A stretch of DNA of 29,286 nucleotides from DASSCW01 sp036555005 (GTDB taxonomy: Bacteria; Chloroflexota; Limnocylindria; QHBO01): positions 1 to 29,286 of the forward strand of contig DATBME010000076.1 of NCBI GenBank assembly GCA_036555005.1, given 5' to 3'. The notes below the pieces were generated by a model. It was given only the letters and a program-made list of their open reading frames with translations. It searched no databases and was not told where the DNA came from. Position numbers and translations under genes: made by a program. Shown one piece after another: positions 1 through 6,834 of the stretch; position 1 is the stretch's first letter; the number at the start of each line of letters is the position of its first letter.

Positions 1-2012
1 AGGCCGATGAGCACGCTGGAGCGCTCCAGGATGTGGCTGAGGGGCAGGGTCGACAGCATCACATCGCCGCGTCGCAAAGGCAGCCGATCCCGGGCGGCCA
101 CCAGGTTGTGCAGGACGTTGCCGTGGGTCAGGACCGCGCCCCGCGCCACGCCCTCCTCGTCGATCGTCTGCACGATGGTGGCGAGCGTGGACCGATCCAG
201 CCCGTCGATGCCGGACTCCCAGGCCCGGACCGCCGCGGGCTCGCACGATGCGCCGCGACCCTCCAGGTCGGCGAGCGTCACGGCGCCGCGCGACGCATCG
301 TCCGGTCCGGCCAGCAGGATGGTGGGCGCGATGTCGCCGAAGCGCGACAGCTGGCGCTCGTCCTCCACGAACATGAGGCGCGGCCGCAGCCCGCGGGCGA
401 TCCCCTCGATGCGGGCGTCGGACTCAGCCGGGTAGATCGGGCAGACCACCGCGCCCAGCGCCAGGGCGGCGAAGTCGGCGATCACCCACTCCGGGCGCGA
501 GCGGCTGATGATGACCACGTGGTCGCCGGCGCGAACGCCACGCTGCTGCAGGCCGAGCGAAGCGGCGCGAACCCGCGCCCACAGCTCGGCGAAGGTCATG
601 CCCGTCCATCGGCCGCCCTCCTTCCATTGCAGCGCCTGGCTGCCGGCATGCCGGGCCACCGACGCCTGCAGCACGTCGACGACGCTCCGAAGCGCGTCCG
701 CAGCGGCCACGGGCTCGCCGGCATGGATCGCGAACGGATCGGCGGGCGCAACGACGGGCGCCGTAGCGGGCGAACGCGATCCCTCCGGCGACGAGCCGAA
801 GACGGCCCGCCCCAGGCGCGATCGCATGAACAGCACCGTGGCCGCGAAACTCGCGACCGCGGAGACGCCCAGGATCACCGCAAACTTGGGCCAGACGCCC
901 AGCGGCCACTGCACCACCACGGCCGCGACGGCCAGGGTGATGGGATGGTGCAGGACGTAGAACGGAAGGACCGCTCGGCTGGCCCACGGCAGCCACGACG
1001 GTTGCCGGTGGAGGAAGCGCACTCCGAGCCACAGCGCGCCGCCCACGAGCGCCGTGCCCGCCGCCGTGCGGACGGTGATGTAGCTGAGGCTGGCCGCGTC
1101 GAAGGCCGGGCCCTGCTCGAGCTGCGTGAGCGTGGACGCGCCCCCCGCGGGAATCACGCCTGTCGCCAGGAAGACGCCGACCATGACCAGGGCGATCGCC
1201 AGCAGGGCCAACCCCACCCCGACCAGCCGAAGGCCGTTGCCGACGACACGGTCCAGCAGCCGCGGGTCGGCGATCAGGATCACGCCCACCAGGAAGAAGC
1301 CCAGCCACAGGACGAAGTCGGCCCAGTCGCGATAGGCCGGCGCCGGGATGCGCAGCAGCCACTGGCTGGCGAGGATGGGCACGAATAAGAGGAAGAGCAG
1401 GATCGGGGTCGGCAGCCCGGCCAGCCGGTCCAGCAGGCGCGCGCCCGCCGGGCGCCGCAGCGCGCCGAGCAGCGGCAGGGACAGGATCGCGTAGGCCAGC
1501 AGGAAGGCGATGAACCACAGGTGCAGGCCGTAGTCGCCGAACCAGCGGGGGGTCGCCTCGAGCCGGATGCCACCGAAGAACCAGCCGATGGTGTTCAGCG
1601 GATCCTCGCCTCCCCGTGCAATCGCCGCCACCAGCCACCACTGCAGGGGCGTGAGGACGAGGATGCCAACGACAAGTGGGACCAGGAGGCGCTGCGCGCG
1701 GATCATCCCGTAGCCCCCCAGCGATCGGCGGCCGAGCGACAGCCAGGCAGTGGCGCCGGCGAGGAGGAACATGAGGGGCAGGCCGAACAGGTAGGCGAAG
1801 CCGGCGACGGCGCTCAGGGTGATGCTGCGCTCGTCGTTCGAGACCAGCCAGTTGATGACGAGGAACGGCTCGGCAGCGTGGTACACGAACACGGCGACCA
1901 CGCTCAGGACCTTCAGCCAGTCGATCCAGACCAGCCGCTCGGAAGCCGTCCCGCGCGCCGGCGGCGCCGGGGGCTGGGTCGCTGCGGAACGCGCTCGGAA
2001 CGATTCCACCAT
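1..2012 (-). CDS. Acyltransferase-3 / AMP-binding (acyl-CoA synthetase-like) fusion protein, 3' end beyond window
   Basis: One frame stays open from the ATG at 2012 to the window edge (about 670 codons, no stop seen). Residues 1-395 look like a membrane acyltransferase-3 (OafA/MdoC type): a cytosolic tail, WIDWLKVLSVV leading into the first helix, YHAAEPF, then about ten hydrophobic segments including LHLWFIAFLL and LPFYVLHHP. After an Ala/Pro-rich linker (about 396-440) a long-chain acyl-CoA synthetase N-domain begins: GRWTGMTFAELWARV, SRPEWVIADF, ALGAVVCPIYP, VLTHGN and LPLSHILERS. I checked frame continuity at ten points across the junction. In the family, acyltransferase-3 proteins move acyl groups onto envelope glycans or lipids and AMP-binding proteins activate acyl chains, so a coupled activation/transfer role is possible. 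However, the phosphate-binding loop, normally TSGTTGxPKG, reads TIDEEGVARG, so adenylation may be lost. The C-terminal part is not visible. A GAGGG lies close before the ATG. Confidence 0.85.
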   Translation of the reverse strand, partial: MVESFRARSAATQPPAPPARGTASERLVWIDWLKVLSVVAVFVYHAAEPFLVINWLVSNDERSITLSAVAGFAYLFGLPLMFLLAGATAWLSLGRRSLGGYGMIRAQRLLVPLVVGILVLTPLQWWLVAAIARGGEDPLNTIGWFFGGIRLEATPRWFGDYGLHLWFIAFLLAYAILSLPLLGALRRPAGARLLDRLAGLPTPILLFLLFVPILASQWLLRIPAPAYRDWADFVLWLGFFLVGVILIADPRLLDRVVGNGLRLVGVGLALLAIALVMVGVFLATGVIPAGGASTLTQLEQGPAFDAASLSYITVRTAAGTALVGGALWLGVRFLHRQPSWLPWASRAVLPFYVLHHPITLAVAAVVVQWPLGVWPKFAVILGVSAVASFAATVLFMRSRLGRAVFGSSPEGSRSPATAPVVAPADPFAIHAGEPVAAADALRSVVDVLQASVARHAGSQALQWKEGGRWTGMTFAELWARVRAASLGLQQRGVRAGDHVVIISRSRPEWVIADFAALALGAVVCPIYPAESDARIEGIARGLRPRLMFVEDERQLSRFGDIAPTILLAGPDDASRGAVTLADLEGRGASCEPAAVRAWESGIDGLDRSTLATIVQTIDEEGVARGAVLTHGNVLHNLVAARDRLPLRRGDVMLSTLPLSHILERSSVLIG

Positions 2013-2073
2013 GCCCTCGTGCCCGAGCGTAGCAGCCGCCCGGGCAGCGGGAATGGGCCGAACGTCACAGCAG

Positions 2074-2097
2074 GACGCCGCCCGCGCGGGCGGCGTC
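2074..2097 (-). terminator. Perfect 24-nt palindrome; likely terminator of the tRNA transcript
   Basis: GACGCCGCCC pairs perfectly with GGGCGGCGTC around a GCGC loop, a 10-bp all-matched stem. It lies 24 nt beyond the 3' end of the tRNA-Leu(GAG) gene and before the acyltransferase fusion gene. The bases after the stem on the minus strand (TCCTGCTGTG) are not a good U tract, so Rho-independent termination is plausible rather than certain. A protein-binding palindrome is the alternative. Confidence 0.5.
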
Positions 2098-2121
2098 ATC
2101 GATCGACTGGCTGGCGGGAAG

Positions 2122-2206
2122 TGGTGCCCAGGCCGGGACTTGAACCCGGATGAGTTGCCTCATACGCCCCTCAAACGTACGCGTATACCATTTCCGCCAC
2201 CTGGGC
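2122..2206 (-). tRNA. tRNA-Leu (anticodon GAG)
   Basis: The minus strand folds as a class II tRNA. The acceptor GCCCAGG pairs with CCTGGGC, followed by A73 and an encoded CCA (2122-2124). The D-arm has the leucine-type GTGGCGGAAATGG. The anticodon stem TACGT/GCGTA closes the loop TTGAGGG, giving anticodon GAG. A variable arm and a T-arm with GGTTCAAGTCC follow. It reads CUC and CUU leucine codons. It lies 30 nt downstream of a second tRNA-Leu in the same direction, so the two are probably co-transcribed. Confidence 0.95.
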
Positions 2207-2236
2207 ATCGTGCAGGACGGCCTGTTGTGAGGGTAG

Positions 2237-2324
2237 TGGTACCGAGGGAGGGACTTGAACCCACACGACCGTAATGGTCACTAGGTCCTGAACCTAGCGC
2301 GTCTGCCTATTCCGCCACCTCGGC
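2237..2324 (-). tRNA. tRNA-Leu (anticodon CAG)
   Basis: Class II tRNA on the minus strand. The acceptor GCCGAGG pairs with CCTCGGT, with a G-U first pair. The anticodon stem CTAGG/CCTAG closes the loop TTCAGGA, giving anticodon CAG. There is a long variable arm (GACCATTACGGTC), a T-arm with GGTTCAAGTCC, and an encoded CCA at 2237-2239. It decodes CUG, expected to be the main leucine codon in this GC-rich genome. It is the first gene of the two-tRNA unit. Confidence 0.96.
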
Positions 2325-2332
2325 ACGCGTCA

Positions 2333-2350
2333 CCGCACGCGAACGTGCGG
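2333..2350 (-). other. Leader hairpin (UUCG tetraloop) 5' of the tRNA pair
   Basis: On the minus strand CCGCACG pairs perfectly with CGTGCGG around a TTCG tetraloop, a very stable RNA hairpin. It ends 8 nt before the mature 5' end of tRNA-Leu(CAG). It could position the precursor for processing or end incoming transcription. No function can be read from sequence alone. Confidence 0.5.
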
Positions 2351-2361
2351 CGAGTCGGGCG

Positions 2362-2390
2362 ATTCTAGCATGGGCCGATGGGGGCGCCCA
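2362..2390 (-). promoter_or_regulatory. Candidate promoter of the tRNA-Leu pair
   Basis: TAGAAT (2367..2362) matches five of six bases of a -10 box and lies about 37 nt before the first tRNA. With a 17-nt spacer the -35 would be a poor TGGGCG. A second possibility is TTGACA (2447..2442) with TATGAC (2426..2421), whose spacer of 15 nt is short. Confidence 0.35.
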
Positions 2391-2453
2391 CCGGACCGAT
2401 GAGTCCACGGTCCCCGCGCGGTCATACCGCTGCGGAGCGAATGTCAACGGCCC

Positions 2454-2485
2454 TTGACGTGCCGTCCGGCGAGTTCCGCTAGGCT
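2454..2485 (+). promoter_or_regulatory. Candidate promoter of the drrAB-like operon
   Basis: TTGACG (2454-2459) and TAGGCT (2480-2485) are 20 nt apart, a long spacer. A transcript from here would start near 2492, giving a very short leader for the GTG at 2496 or the ATG at 2508. It lies back to back with the tRNA transcription unit. Confidence 0.35.
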
Positions 2486-2507
2486 GGGGTTTCCTGTGTC
2501 ACAACTC

Positions 2508-3470
2508 ATGATCGAGGCCGAGGGCCTCCACAAGTACTTCGGCAAGACCAAGGCGCTGGTGGGCCTGGACCTGGATGCACGCGAGGGCACCGTCCTCAGC
2601 GTCTTGGGGCCGAACGGTGCCGGCAAGACGACCGCGGTCCGCATCCTGACCACGCTCACCCACCCCACCCAGGGCAGCGCACGCGTCGCGGGAATCGACG
2701 TGCTGAGGCACCCGGCCCGAGTGCGGGCCAACATCGGGGTGGCCGGACAGTACGCCGCGCTCGACGAGCTGCTGACGGGGCGCGAGAACCTGGGCATGGT
2801 CGGGCGCCTCTACCGCCTGAACGGCACGACCGTCCGCCAGCGCGCCGCTCAGCTGCTCGAACGCTTCGAGCTCACCGATGCCGCGGACCGCACCGTCAAG
2901 ACGTACTCCGGCGGCATGCGACGCCGCCTGGACCTGGCCGCCGCCCTCATGTCGCAGCCACCGGTCGTGTTCCTGGATGAGCCGACCACCGGGCTCGACC
3001 CGAAGGGGCGCCTGTCGATGTGGGACCTCATCGCCGGGCTGGCCCAGGGTGGCACGACCGTGCTGATGACGACGCAGTACCTGGAGGAGGCCGATCGGCT
3101 GGCCGACGACATCCTGGTCATCGACCACGGCCGGGCGATCGCGCGCGGCACGGCCGATGAGCTCAAGCGCCAGGTCGGCGGCGAACGCCTGGAGGTGACG
3201 ATCAGCGACGCGCCCAACCTCGGCGACGCTCAGCGTGTGCTGGAGGCGATGGGCGAGGGTCCGGCACGCATCAACGCCGACGACCGACGGCTGAGCGTCG
3301 CGGTGACCTCCCACGAGGGCGTCCTGACCCGGGCCATCCGCGAGCTGGACGCGGCAGGGGTGCACGTGGATGACATCGGCTTCCGACGGCCAACCCTGGA
3401 CGAGGTGTTCCTGACGCTGACGGGCCGGCCGGCCGAAGAGCAGCCGCTGAATGAGGAGGTAGCCTCATGA
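2508..3470 (+). CDS. DrrA-family ABC transporter ATP-binding protein
   Basis: This 320-residue protein is the ATPase half of a two-gene exporter. Visible motifs in order are Walker A GPNGAGKTT (34-42), a Q-loop in GVAGQYAALDE (about 78-88), signature YSGGMRRRLD (133-142) and Walker B VVFLDEPTTGLDP (153-165). The switch region LMTTQYLEEADRLAD carries Gln where most ABC ATPases have His, as is usual in the daunorubicin-resistance (DrrA) branch. The C-terminal 100 residues match the extension of that branch. The start was set at the ATG before IEAEGLHKYFG, where family similarity begins; a GTG at 2496 would add four residues. It is translationally coupled to the permease gene through an ATGA overlap. 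The exported substrate (drug, lipid or polyketide) cannot be told. Confidence 0.93.
   Translation: MIEAEGLHKYFGKTKALVGLDLDAREGTVLSVLGPNGAGKTTAVRILTTLTHPTQGSARVAGIDVLRHPARVRANIGVAGQYAALDELLTGRENLGMVGRLYRLNGTTVRQRAAQLLERFELTDAADRTVKTYSGGMRRRLDLAAALMSQPPVVFLDEPTTGLDPKGRLSMWDLIAGLAQGGTTVLMTTQYLEEADRLADDILVIDHGRAIARGTADELKRQVGGERLEVTISDAPNLGDAQRVLEAMGEGPARINADDRRLSVAVTSHEGVLTRAIRELDAAGVHVDDIGFRRPTLDEVFLTLTGRPAEEQPLNEEVAS
3453..3460 (+). promoter_or_regulatory. Strong ribosome-binding site for the permease gene
   Basis: GAGGAGGT ends 6 nt before the ATG at 3467. It lies inside the 3' end of the ATPase gene and fixes the permease start at the ATGA overlap. Confidence 0.8.
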
Positions 3471-4252
3471 CGCTCGCCTGGTGGACGTTCGACAGCTGGG
3501 AGATGGTCCGCCGGAACCTGATCCACATCAAGCGGACACCGGAGCTGCTGCTGGACGTCACCCTCAGCCCGATCATGTTCGTGCTGCTCTTCAGCATCGT
3601 GTTCGGCGGCGCGATCAATGTCGGCGTGGAGGGTGGCGACAGCCAGTCCTATACGAACTTCCTGATGGCCGGCATCTTCGTCCAGACCGTGGCGTTCGCT
3701 GGCATCTACACGAGCGTGCTGCTGGCCAACGACCTCCAGAAGGGCATGATCGACCGATTCCGATCGCTGCCGATGGCGCAGTCGTCAGTCCTGGTCGGCC
3801 GCACGCTCACCGACCTGCTGCGAGCCGCCCTGGCGGTGGCGATCATGTGGGTGGTTGGCATGGCGGTCGGCTTCCGGCCGGAAGGCAGCCTCGCCGCCAT
3901 CCTGCTGGCTATCGGCATCATGCTGCTCTTCGGCTTCGCCCTCTCGTGGGTTGGCGTGGCCGCCGGCGCGGCGGTGCGCACCCCGGAAGCGTTGCAGGGA
4001 ATCATCTTCGCCGTCGTCTTCCCGCTCACCTTCGTGAGCAGCGCTTTCGTCCCCATCGCCACACTGCCGGAGTGGCTCAGGCCCTTCGCGGAGAACCAGC
4101 CGATGACGGTGGTCGTCAATGCGGTCCGCGACCTGACACTGGGATTGGACCTCTACCAGGACACCCTGCCGGCCATCCTGTGGTCGGTCGGCATCCTGAT
4201 CGTGGGCTTCCCGCTCGGGATCTGGCTCTACAACCGGCGCACGACCCAGTAG
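3467..4252 (+). CDS. ABC-2 type transporter permease (DrrB family)
   Basis: This 261-residue membrane protein is the permease partner of the preceding DrrA-like ATPase. A cytosolic N-terminus (WWTFDSWEMVRRNLIHIKRTPE) leads into about six hydrophobic segments, including LTLSPIMFVLLF-like helix 1, VALAVAIMWVVG, AILLAIGIMLLFG and a last helix before the C-terminal WLYNRRTTQ. The pattern GMIDRFRSLPM after helix 2 and the conserved stretch FPLTFVSSAFVP are typical of ABC-2 permeases. It overlaps the ATPase gene by 4 bp. Two ATPases and two permeases are expected to form the exporter in the cell membrane. The next gene, secG, converges from the other strand 21 nt away. Confidence 0.92.
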   Translation: MTLAWWTFDSWEMVRRNLIHIKRTPELLLDVTLSPIMFVLLFSIVFGGAINVGVEGGDSQSYTNFLMAGIFVQTVAFAGIYTSVLLANDLQKGMIDRFRSLPMAQSSVLVGRTLTDLLRAALAVAIMWVVGMAVGFRPEGSLAAILLAIGIMLLFGFALSWVGVAAGAAVRTPEALQGIIFAVVFPLTFVSSAFVPIATLPEWLRPFAENQPMTVVVNAVRDLTLGLDLYQDTLPAILWSVGILIVGFPLGIWLYNRRTTQ

Positions 4253-4273
4253 GGCGGGCCAGGCTCGCGGCGC

Positions 4274-4492
4274 TCAGGCCTGGGGCAGCAGGTTCAGCAG
4301 GCTGAAGACGACGAACAGGACCGCCAGCACGATCGTGAGGCGGAAGAGCGTGCGCTCGATTCCCCGGCGGCTGCGGTAGGCGGTCACCTCGCCGCCGAAG
4401 GCGCCGCCCAGCCCCGTCCCGCGCTGCTGGAGCAGGATGGAGGCGATCAGCGCGACGGCCAGGATCATCTGGGCAACGACGAGGGGGGTCAT
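4274..4492 (-). CDS. secG: Protein translocase subunit SecG
   Basis: This 72-residue protein has the SecG layout: a first transmembrane helix (VAQMILAVALIASILL), the signature loop QQRGTGLGGAFGGE, and a second helix (LTIVLAVLFVVFSLLNLL). SecG assists the SecYE channel in moving unfolded proteins across the cytoplasmic membrane. It is the last gene of the rapZ-yvcK-whiA-tpiA-gpmI-secG string, starting 21 nt after gpmI. secG after glycolytic genes is a common arrangement in Gram-positive relatives. A possible -10 hexamer lies just before the start. Confidence 0.95.
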   Translation of the reverse strand: MTPLVVAQMILAVALIASILLQQRGTGLGGAFGGEVTAYRSRRGIERTLFRLTIVLAVLFVVFSLLNLLPQA

Positions 4493-4502
4493 GAGCCCGC
4501 GC

Positions 4503-4508
4503 AGTCTA
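4503..4508 (-). promoter_or_regulatory. Possible -10 box ahead of secG
   Basis: TAGACT lies 10 nt before the secG ATG, in the 21-nt gap after gpmI. It would give a transcript with almost no leader. It is a single hexamer in a short gap, so chance is a real alternative. Confidence 0.25.
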
Positions 4509-4513
4509 GCGCA

Positions 4514-6052
4514 TCAGCCGACGAGCAGCGATCGGCCGGTCATGGACGGGCCGGGCGGGATGGCCAGCAGCTCGCACAGCGTCGGCGCCACGTCGGCCAG
4601 GGTGCCATCGCGCAGGGTGGCGCGGCGCCACCGCTCCCCCACCAGGACCAGCGGCACCGGTGAAGTGGTGTGCTGCGTCTGCGGTGCGCCGGCCGCATCG
4701 CGCGTCTCCTCGATGTTGCCGTGGTCGGCGGTGATCACCAGCGCCCCACCCACCTCCAGGGTGGCTCCGCTGACCTGATCAAGGCAGCGGTCGATCACCT
4801 CGGCCGCAGCCACAGCCGCATTCCACACGCCGGTGTGGCCGACCATGTCCGGGTTCGCGTAGTTGACGATCACGAAGTCGTAGTCGCCTGAGCCGATGGC
4901 GGCCAGCAGCCGCTCGGTGATCTCCGGCGCGCTCATCTGGGGCGCCAGGTCATAGGTCGCAACGTCGCGGCGCGACGGGACCAGCAGCCGATCCTCGCCG
5001 GGCAGCTGCGCCTCGACGCCCCCGTTGAAGAAGTAGGTGACGTGGGCGTACTTCTCCGTCTCGGCGAGATGCAGCTGCCGCATCCCCAGCCGTGACAGGT
5101 AGGCGGCCAGCGAGTCCACGACCTCAGGCGGGAAGGCGACGCGCACCGGCAGCTCCTCCGGCACCTGGTACTCGGTCAGGGTGGCGACCAGCAGGTCGGC
5201 GGGCCGCCGGCCGCGATCGAAGGCCGTGAAGGCGTCCAGCGCCAGCGCCCGGGTCAGCTGCCGGGCGCGGTCGGCCCGGAAGTTCAAGTGCACCACGGCG
5301 TCCCCCGCCTGCATGCCGTCGTAGCCGTCGATCACGGTCGGCACGGTGAACTCGTCGCCCTCGCCCCGCATGTGGGCGGCGGCCACGGCCGCGGTGGCCG
5401 AGGGCGCGATCGGTCCAACGCCGTGCACGATCGCCTCCCAGGCGAGCGCCGTGCGCTCCCAGCGCTGGTCGCGGTCCATGGCGTAGAAGCGCCCCGAAAC
5501 GGAGGCGACCTTCGCCCGGTCGGCGAGCCGCGCCTCCAGGGCCGGCATCAGCTGGGCGGCGGACTGCGGCGGCGTGTCGCGTCCGTCGGTGAAGGCATGC
5601 AGCAGGACACGGGCCGGCGGCAGTCCCCGGCGGTTGGCCAGCTCGACCATGGCCTCGATGTGCTCGTCGACGGCATGGATTCCTCCGGGACCGATCAGCC
5701 CCAGCAGGTGCAGCCGGCCCTCGTGGCGGAGGGCGTGGTCGATCGCTTCGCGCAGCACCACGTTGTCGAAGAAGCTCCCGTCGTCGATGGCGCGGCTGAT
5801 GCGCGGCAGGTCCTGGAGCACCGGGAAGCCGGCGCCAAGGTTCAGGTGACCGACCTCCGAGTTGCCCATCTGGCCGGCCGGCAGCCCGACCGCCTCTCCG
5901 GACGCCTCGAGCCGGCAGCTGGGCCACTCGGCGGTGAGGCGGTCCCAGGCGGGCAGGCGGGCGGCCAGCAGCGCGTTGCGAGCCGGATCCTCCCCGATCC
6001 CGAAGCCATCGAGCACGCACAGCACGACCGGGCGCGGCCGGCCGTCGCTCAC
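4514..6052 (-). CDS. gpmI: 2,3-bisphosphoglycerate-independent phosphoglycerate mutase
   Basis: This 512-residue enzyme interconverts 3- and 2-phosphoglycerate in glycolysis/gluconeogenesis with a two-metal (usually Mn) site. Visible family motifs include the first metal-binding Asp in VLCVLDGFG (Asp15) and the catalytic serine in GQMGNSEVGH (Ser65). Further motifs are TDGRDTPPQSA, GRFYAMDRDQRW, LNFRADRARQLTRAL, TEKYAHVTYFFNGG, NYANPDMVGHTG and ADHGNIEE. Length is normal for the family. The GTG start overlaps the tpiA stop (GTGA), so translation is probably coupled. The cofactor-independent enzyme next to tpiA helps argue against a typical actinobacterium, which would normally use GpmA. Confidence 0.97.
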   Translation of the reverse strand: MSDGRPRPVVLCVLDGFGIGEDPARNALLAARLPAWDRLTAEWPSCRLEASGEAVGLPAGQMGNSEVGHLNLGAGFPVLQDLPRISRAIDDGSFFDNVVLREAIDHALRHEGRLHLLGLIGPGGIHAVDEHIEAMVELANRRGLPPARVLLHAFTDGRDTPPQSAAQLMPALEARLADRAKVASVSGRFYAMDRDQRWERTALAWEAIVHGVGPIAPSATAAVAAAHMRGEGDEFTVPTVIDGYDGMQAGDAVVHLNFRADRARQLTRALALDAFTAFDRGRRPADLLVATLTEYQVPEELPVRVAFPPEVVDSLAAYLSRLGMRQLHLAETEKYAHVTYFFNGGVEAQLPGEDRLLVPSRRDVATYDLAPQMSAPEITERLLAAIGSGDYDFVIVNYANPDMVGHTGVWNAAVAAAEVIDRCLDQVSGATLEVGGALVITADHGNIEETRDAAGAPQTQHTTSPVPLVLVGERWRRATLRDGTLADVAPTLCELLAIPPGPSMTGRSLLVG

Positions 6053-6834
6053 CCGCGCAGCTCCGCCGCCGCGCGGACGATGCCGGCGAAGCGCTCCGCG
6101 TCGAGTGAGGCGCCGCCGACCAGGGCGCCGTCGAGGTCCGGCATGGCGAAGAACTCGGGCGCGTTCTCGGGCGTGCAGCTGCCGCCGTACAGGATCGGCA
6201 CGTCATTCGATCCGTTCGGGTCCGCCTCGTGCAGGATGGCGCGGATCTGCGCCGCCACCTCCTGCGCGTCGTCACCGGTGGCCGCGTCCCCGGTCCCGAT
6301 CGCCCAGACCGGCTCGTAGGCGATCACCAGCCGGCTGCCGGCCAGGCGGTCGAGCTCCGAGATGGCGGCGCGCAGCTGCCGGTCGATGACGGCCGCCGTC
6401 TCCCCGTTGCGCCGCTCCTCGGCGCGCTCGCCGATGGCCGCGATCGGGACCAGGCCGTGGGCGACCGCGGATGCGACCTTCGCCGCCACGGCGGCATCGG
6501 TCTCGTTGTCGTACTGCCGGCGTTCCGAGTGGCCCAGGATCACGTACTGCGCCAGCCCTTCCAGCATCAGGGGCGAGATCTCGCCGGTGAAGGCGCCGGA
6601 CTCGGAGGCGTGCATGGTCTGGGCGCCGATGCCGATGCCGCCCGGCTCCGTGGTGCCTCTCCCCAGCCCTGTGGCCACCGCCTCCAGGAAGACCGCCGGT
6701 GGGCAGACCACCGTCCGCACCGGCAGGCCATCGGTCGCATCGGCCACGCCCCGCGCGAGGAGGATGGCGGCCGCGCGGCTGGCTGGGTTCATCTTCCAGT
6801 TGCCGGCGACCAGGGGAACCCGCCTGCCGGCCAC
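6049..6834 (-). CDS. tpiA: Triosephosphate isomerase
   Basis: This 261-residue TIM-barrel enzyme interconverts dihydroxyacetone phosphate and glyceraldehyde 3-phosphate. All catalytic elements are present: Lys14 in GNWKMN, His102 in ILGHSERR, Glu174 in IAYEPVWAIGTG (followed by the loop-6 region), and the phosphate-binding YGGS and ALVGGASL near the end. The GTG start abuts the whiA stop with no gap and leaves five residues before the conserved VPLVAGNWKMN. The 3' end overlaps gpmI by 4 bp, so whiA, tpiA and gpmI are packed as one message. Gap and pgk, which often lie here in Gram-positives, are absent. Confidence 0.97.
   Translation of the reverse strand: MAGRRVPLVAGNWKMNPASRAAAILLARGVADATDGLPVRTVVCPPAVFLEAVATGLGRGTTEPGGIGIGAQTMHASESGAFTGEISPLMLEGLAQYVILGHSERRQYDNETDAAVAAKVASAVAHGLVPIAAIGERAEERRNGETAAVIDRQLRAAISELDRLAGSRLVIAYEPVWAIGTGDAATGDDAQEVAAQIRAILHEADPNGSNDVPILYGGSCTPENAPEFFAMPDLDGALVGGASLDAERFAGIVRAAAELRG

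Noticed and set aside
424..1641. Minus-strand open frame of about 400 codons
   Set aside because: It is out of frame with the continuous acyltransferase/AMP-binding gene, which has clear family motifs over the same DNA.
4259..4283. Possible bidirectional terminator between drrB and secG (CCAGGC/GCCTGG)
   Set aside because: The stem is only 6 bp with a 13-nt loop, has no U tract, and partly overlaps the secG coding end.
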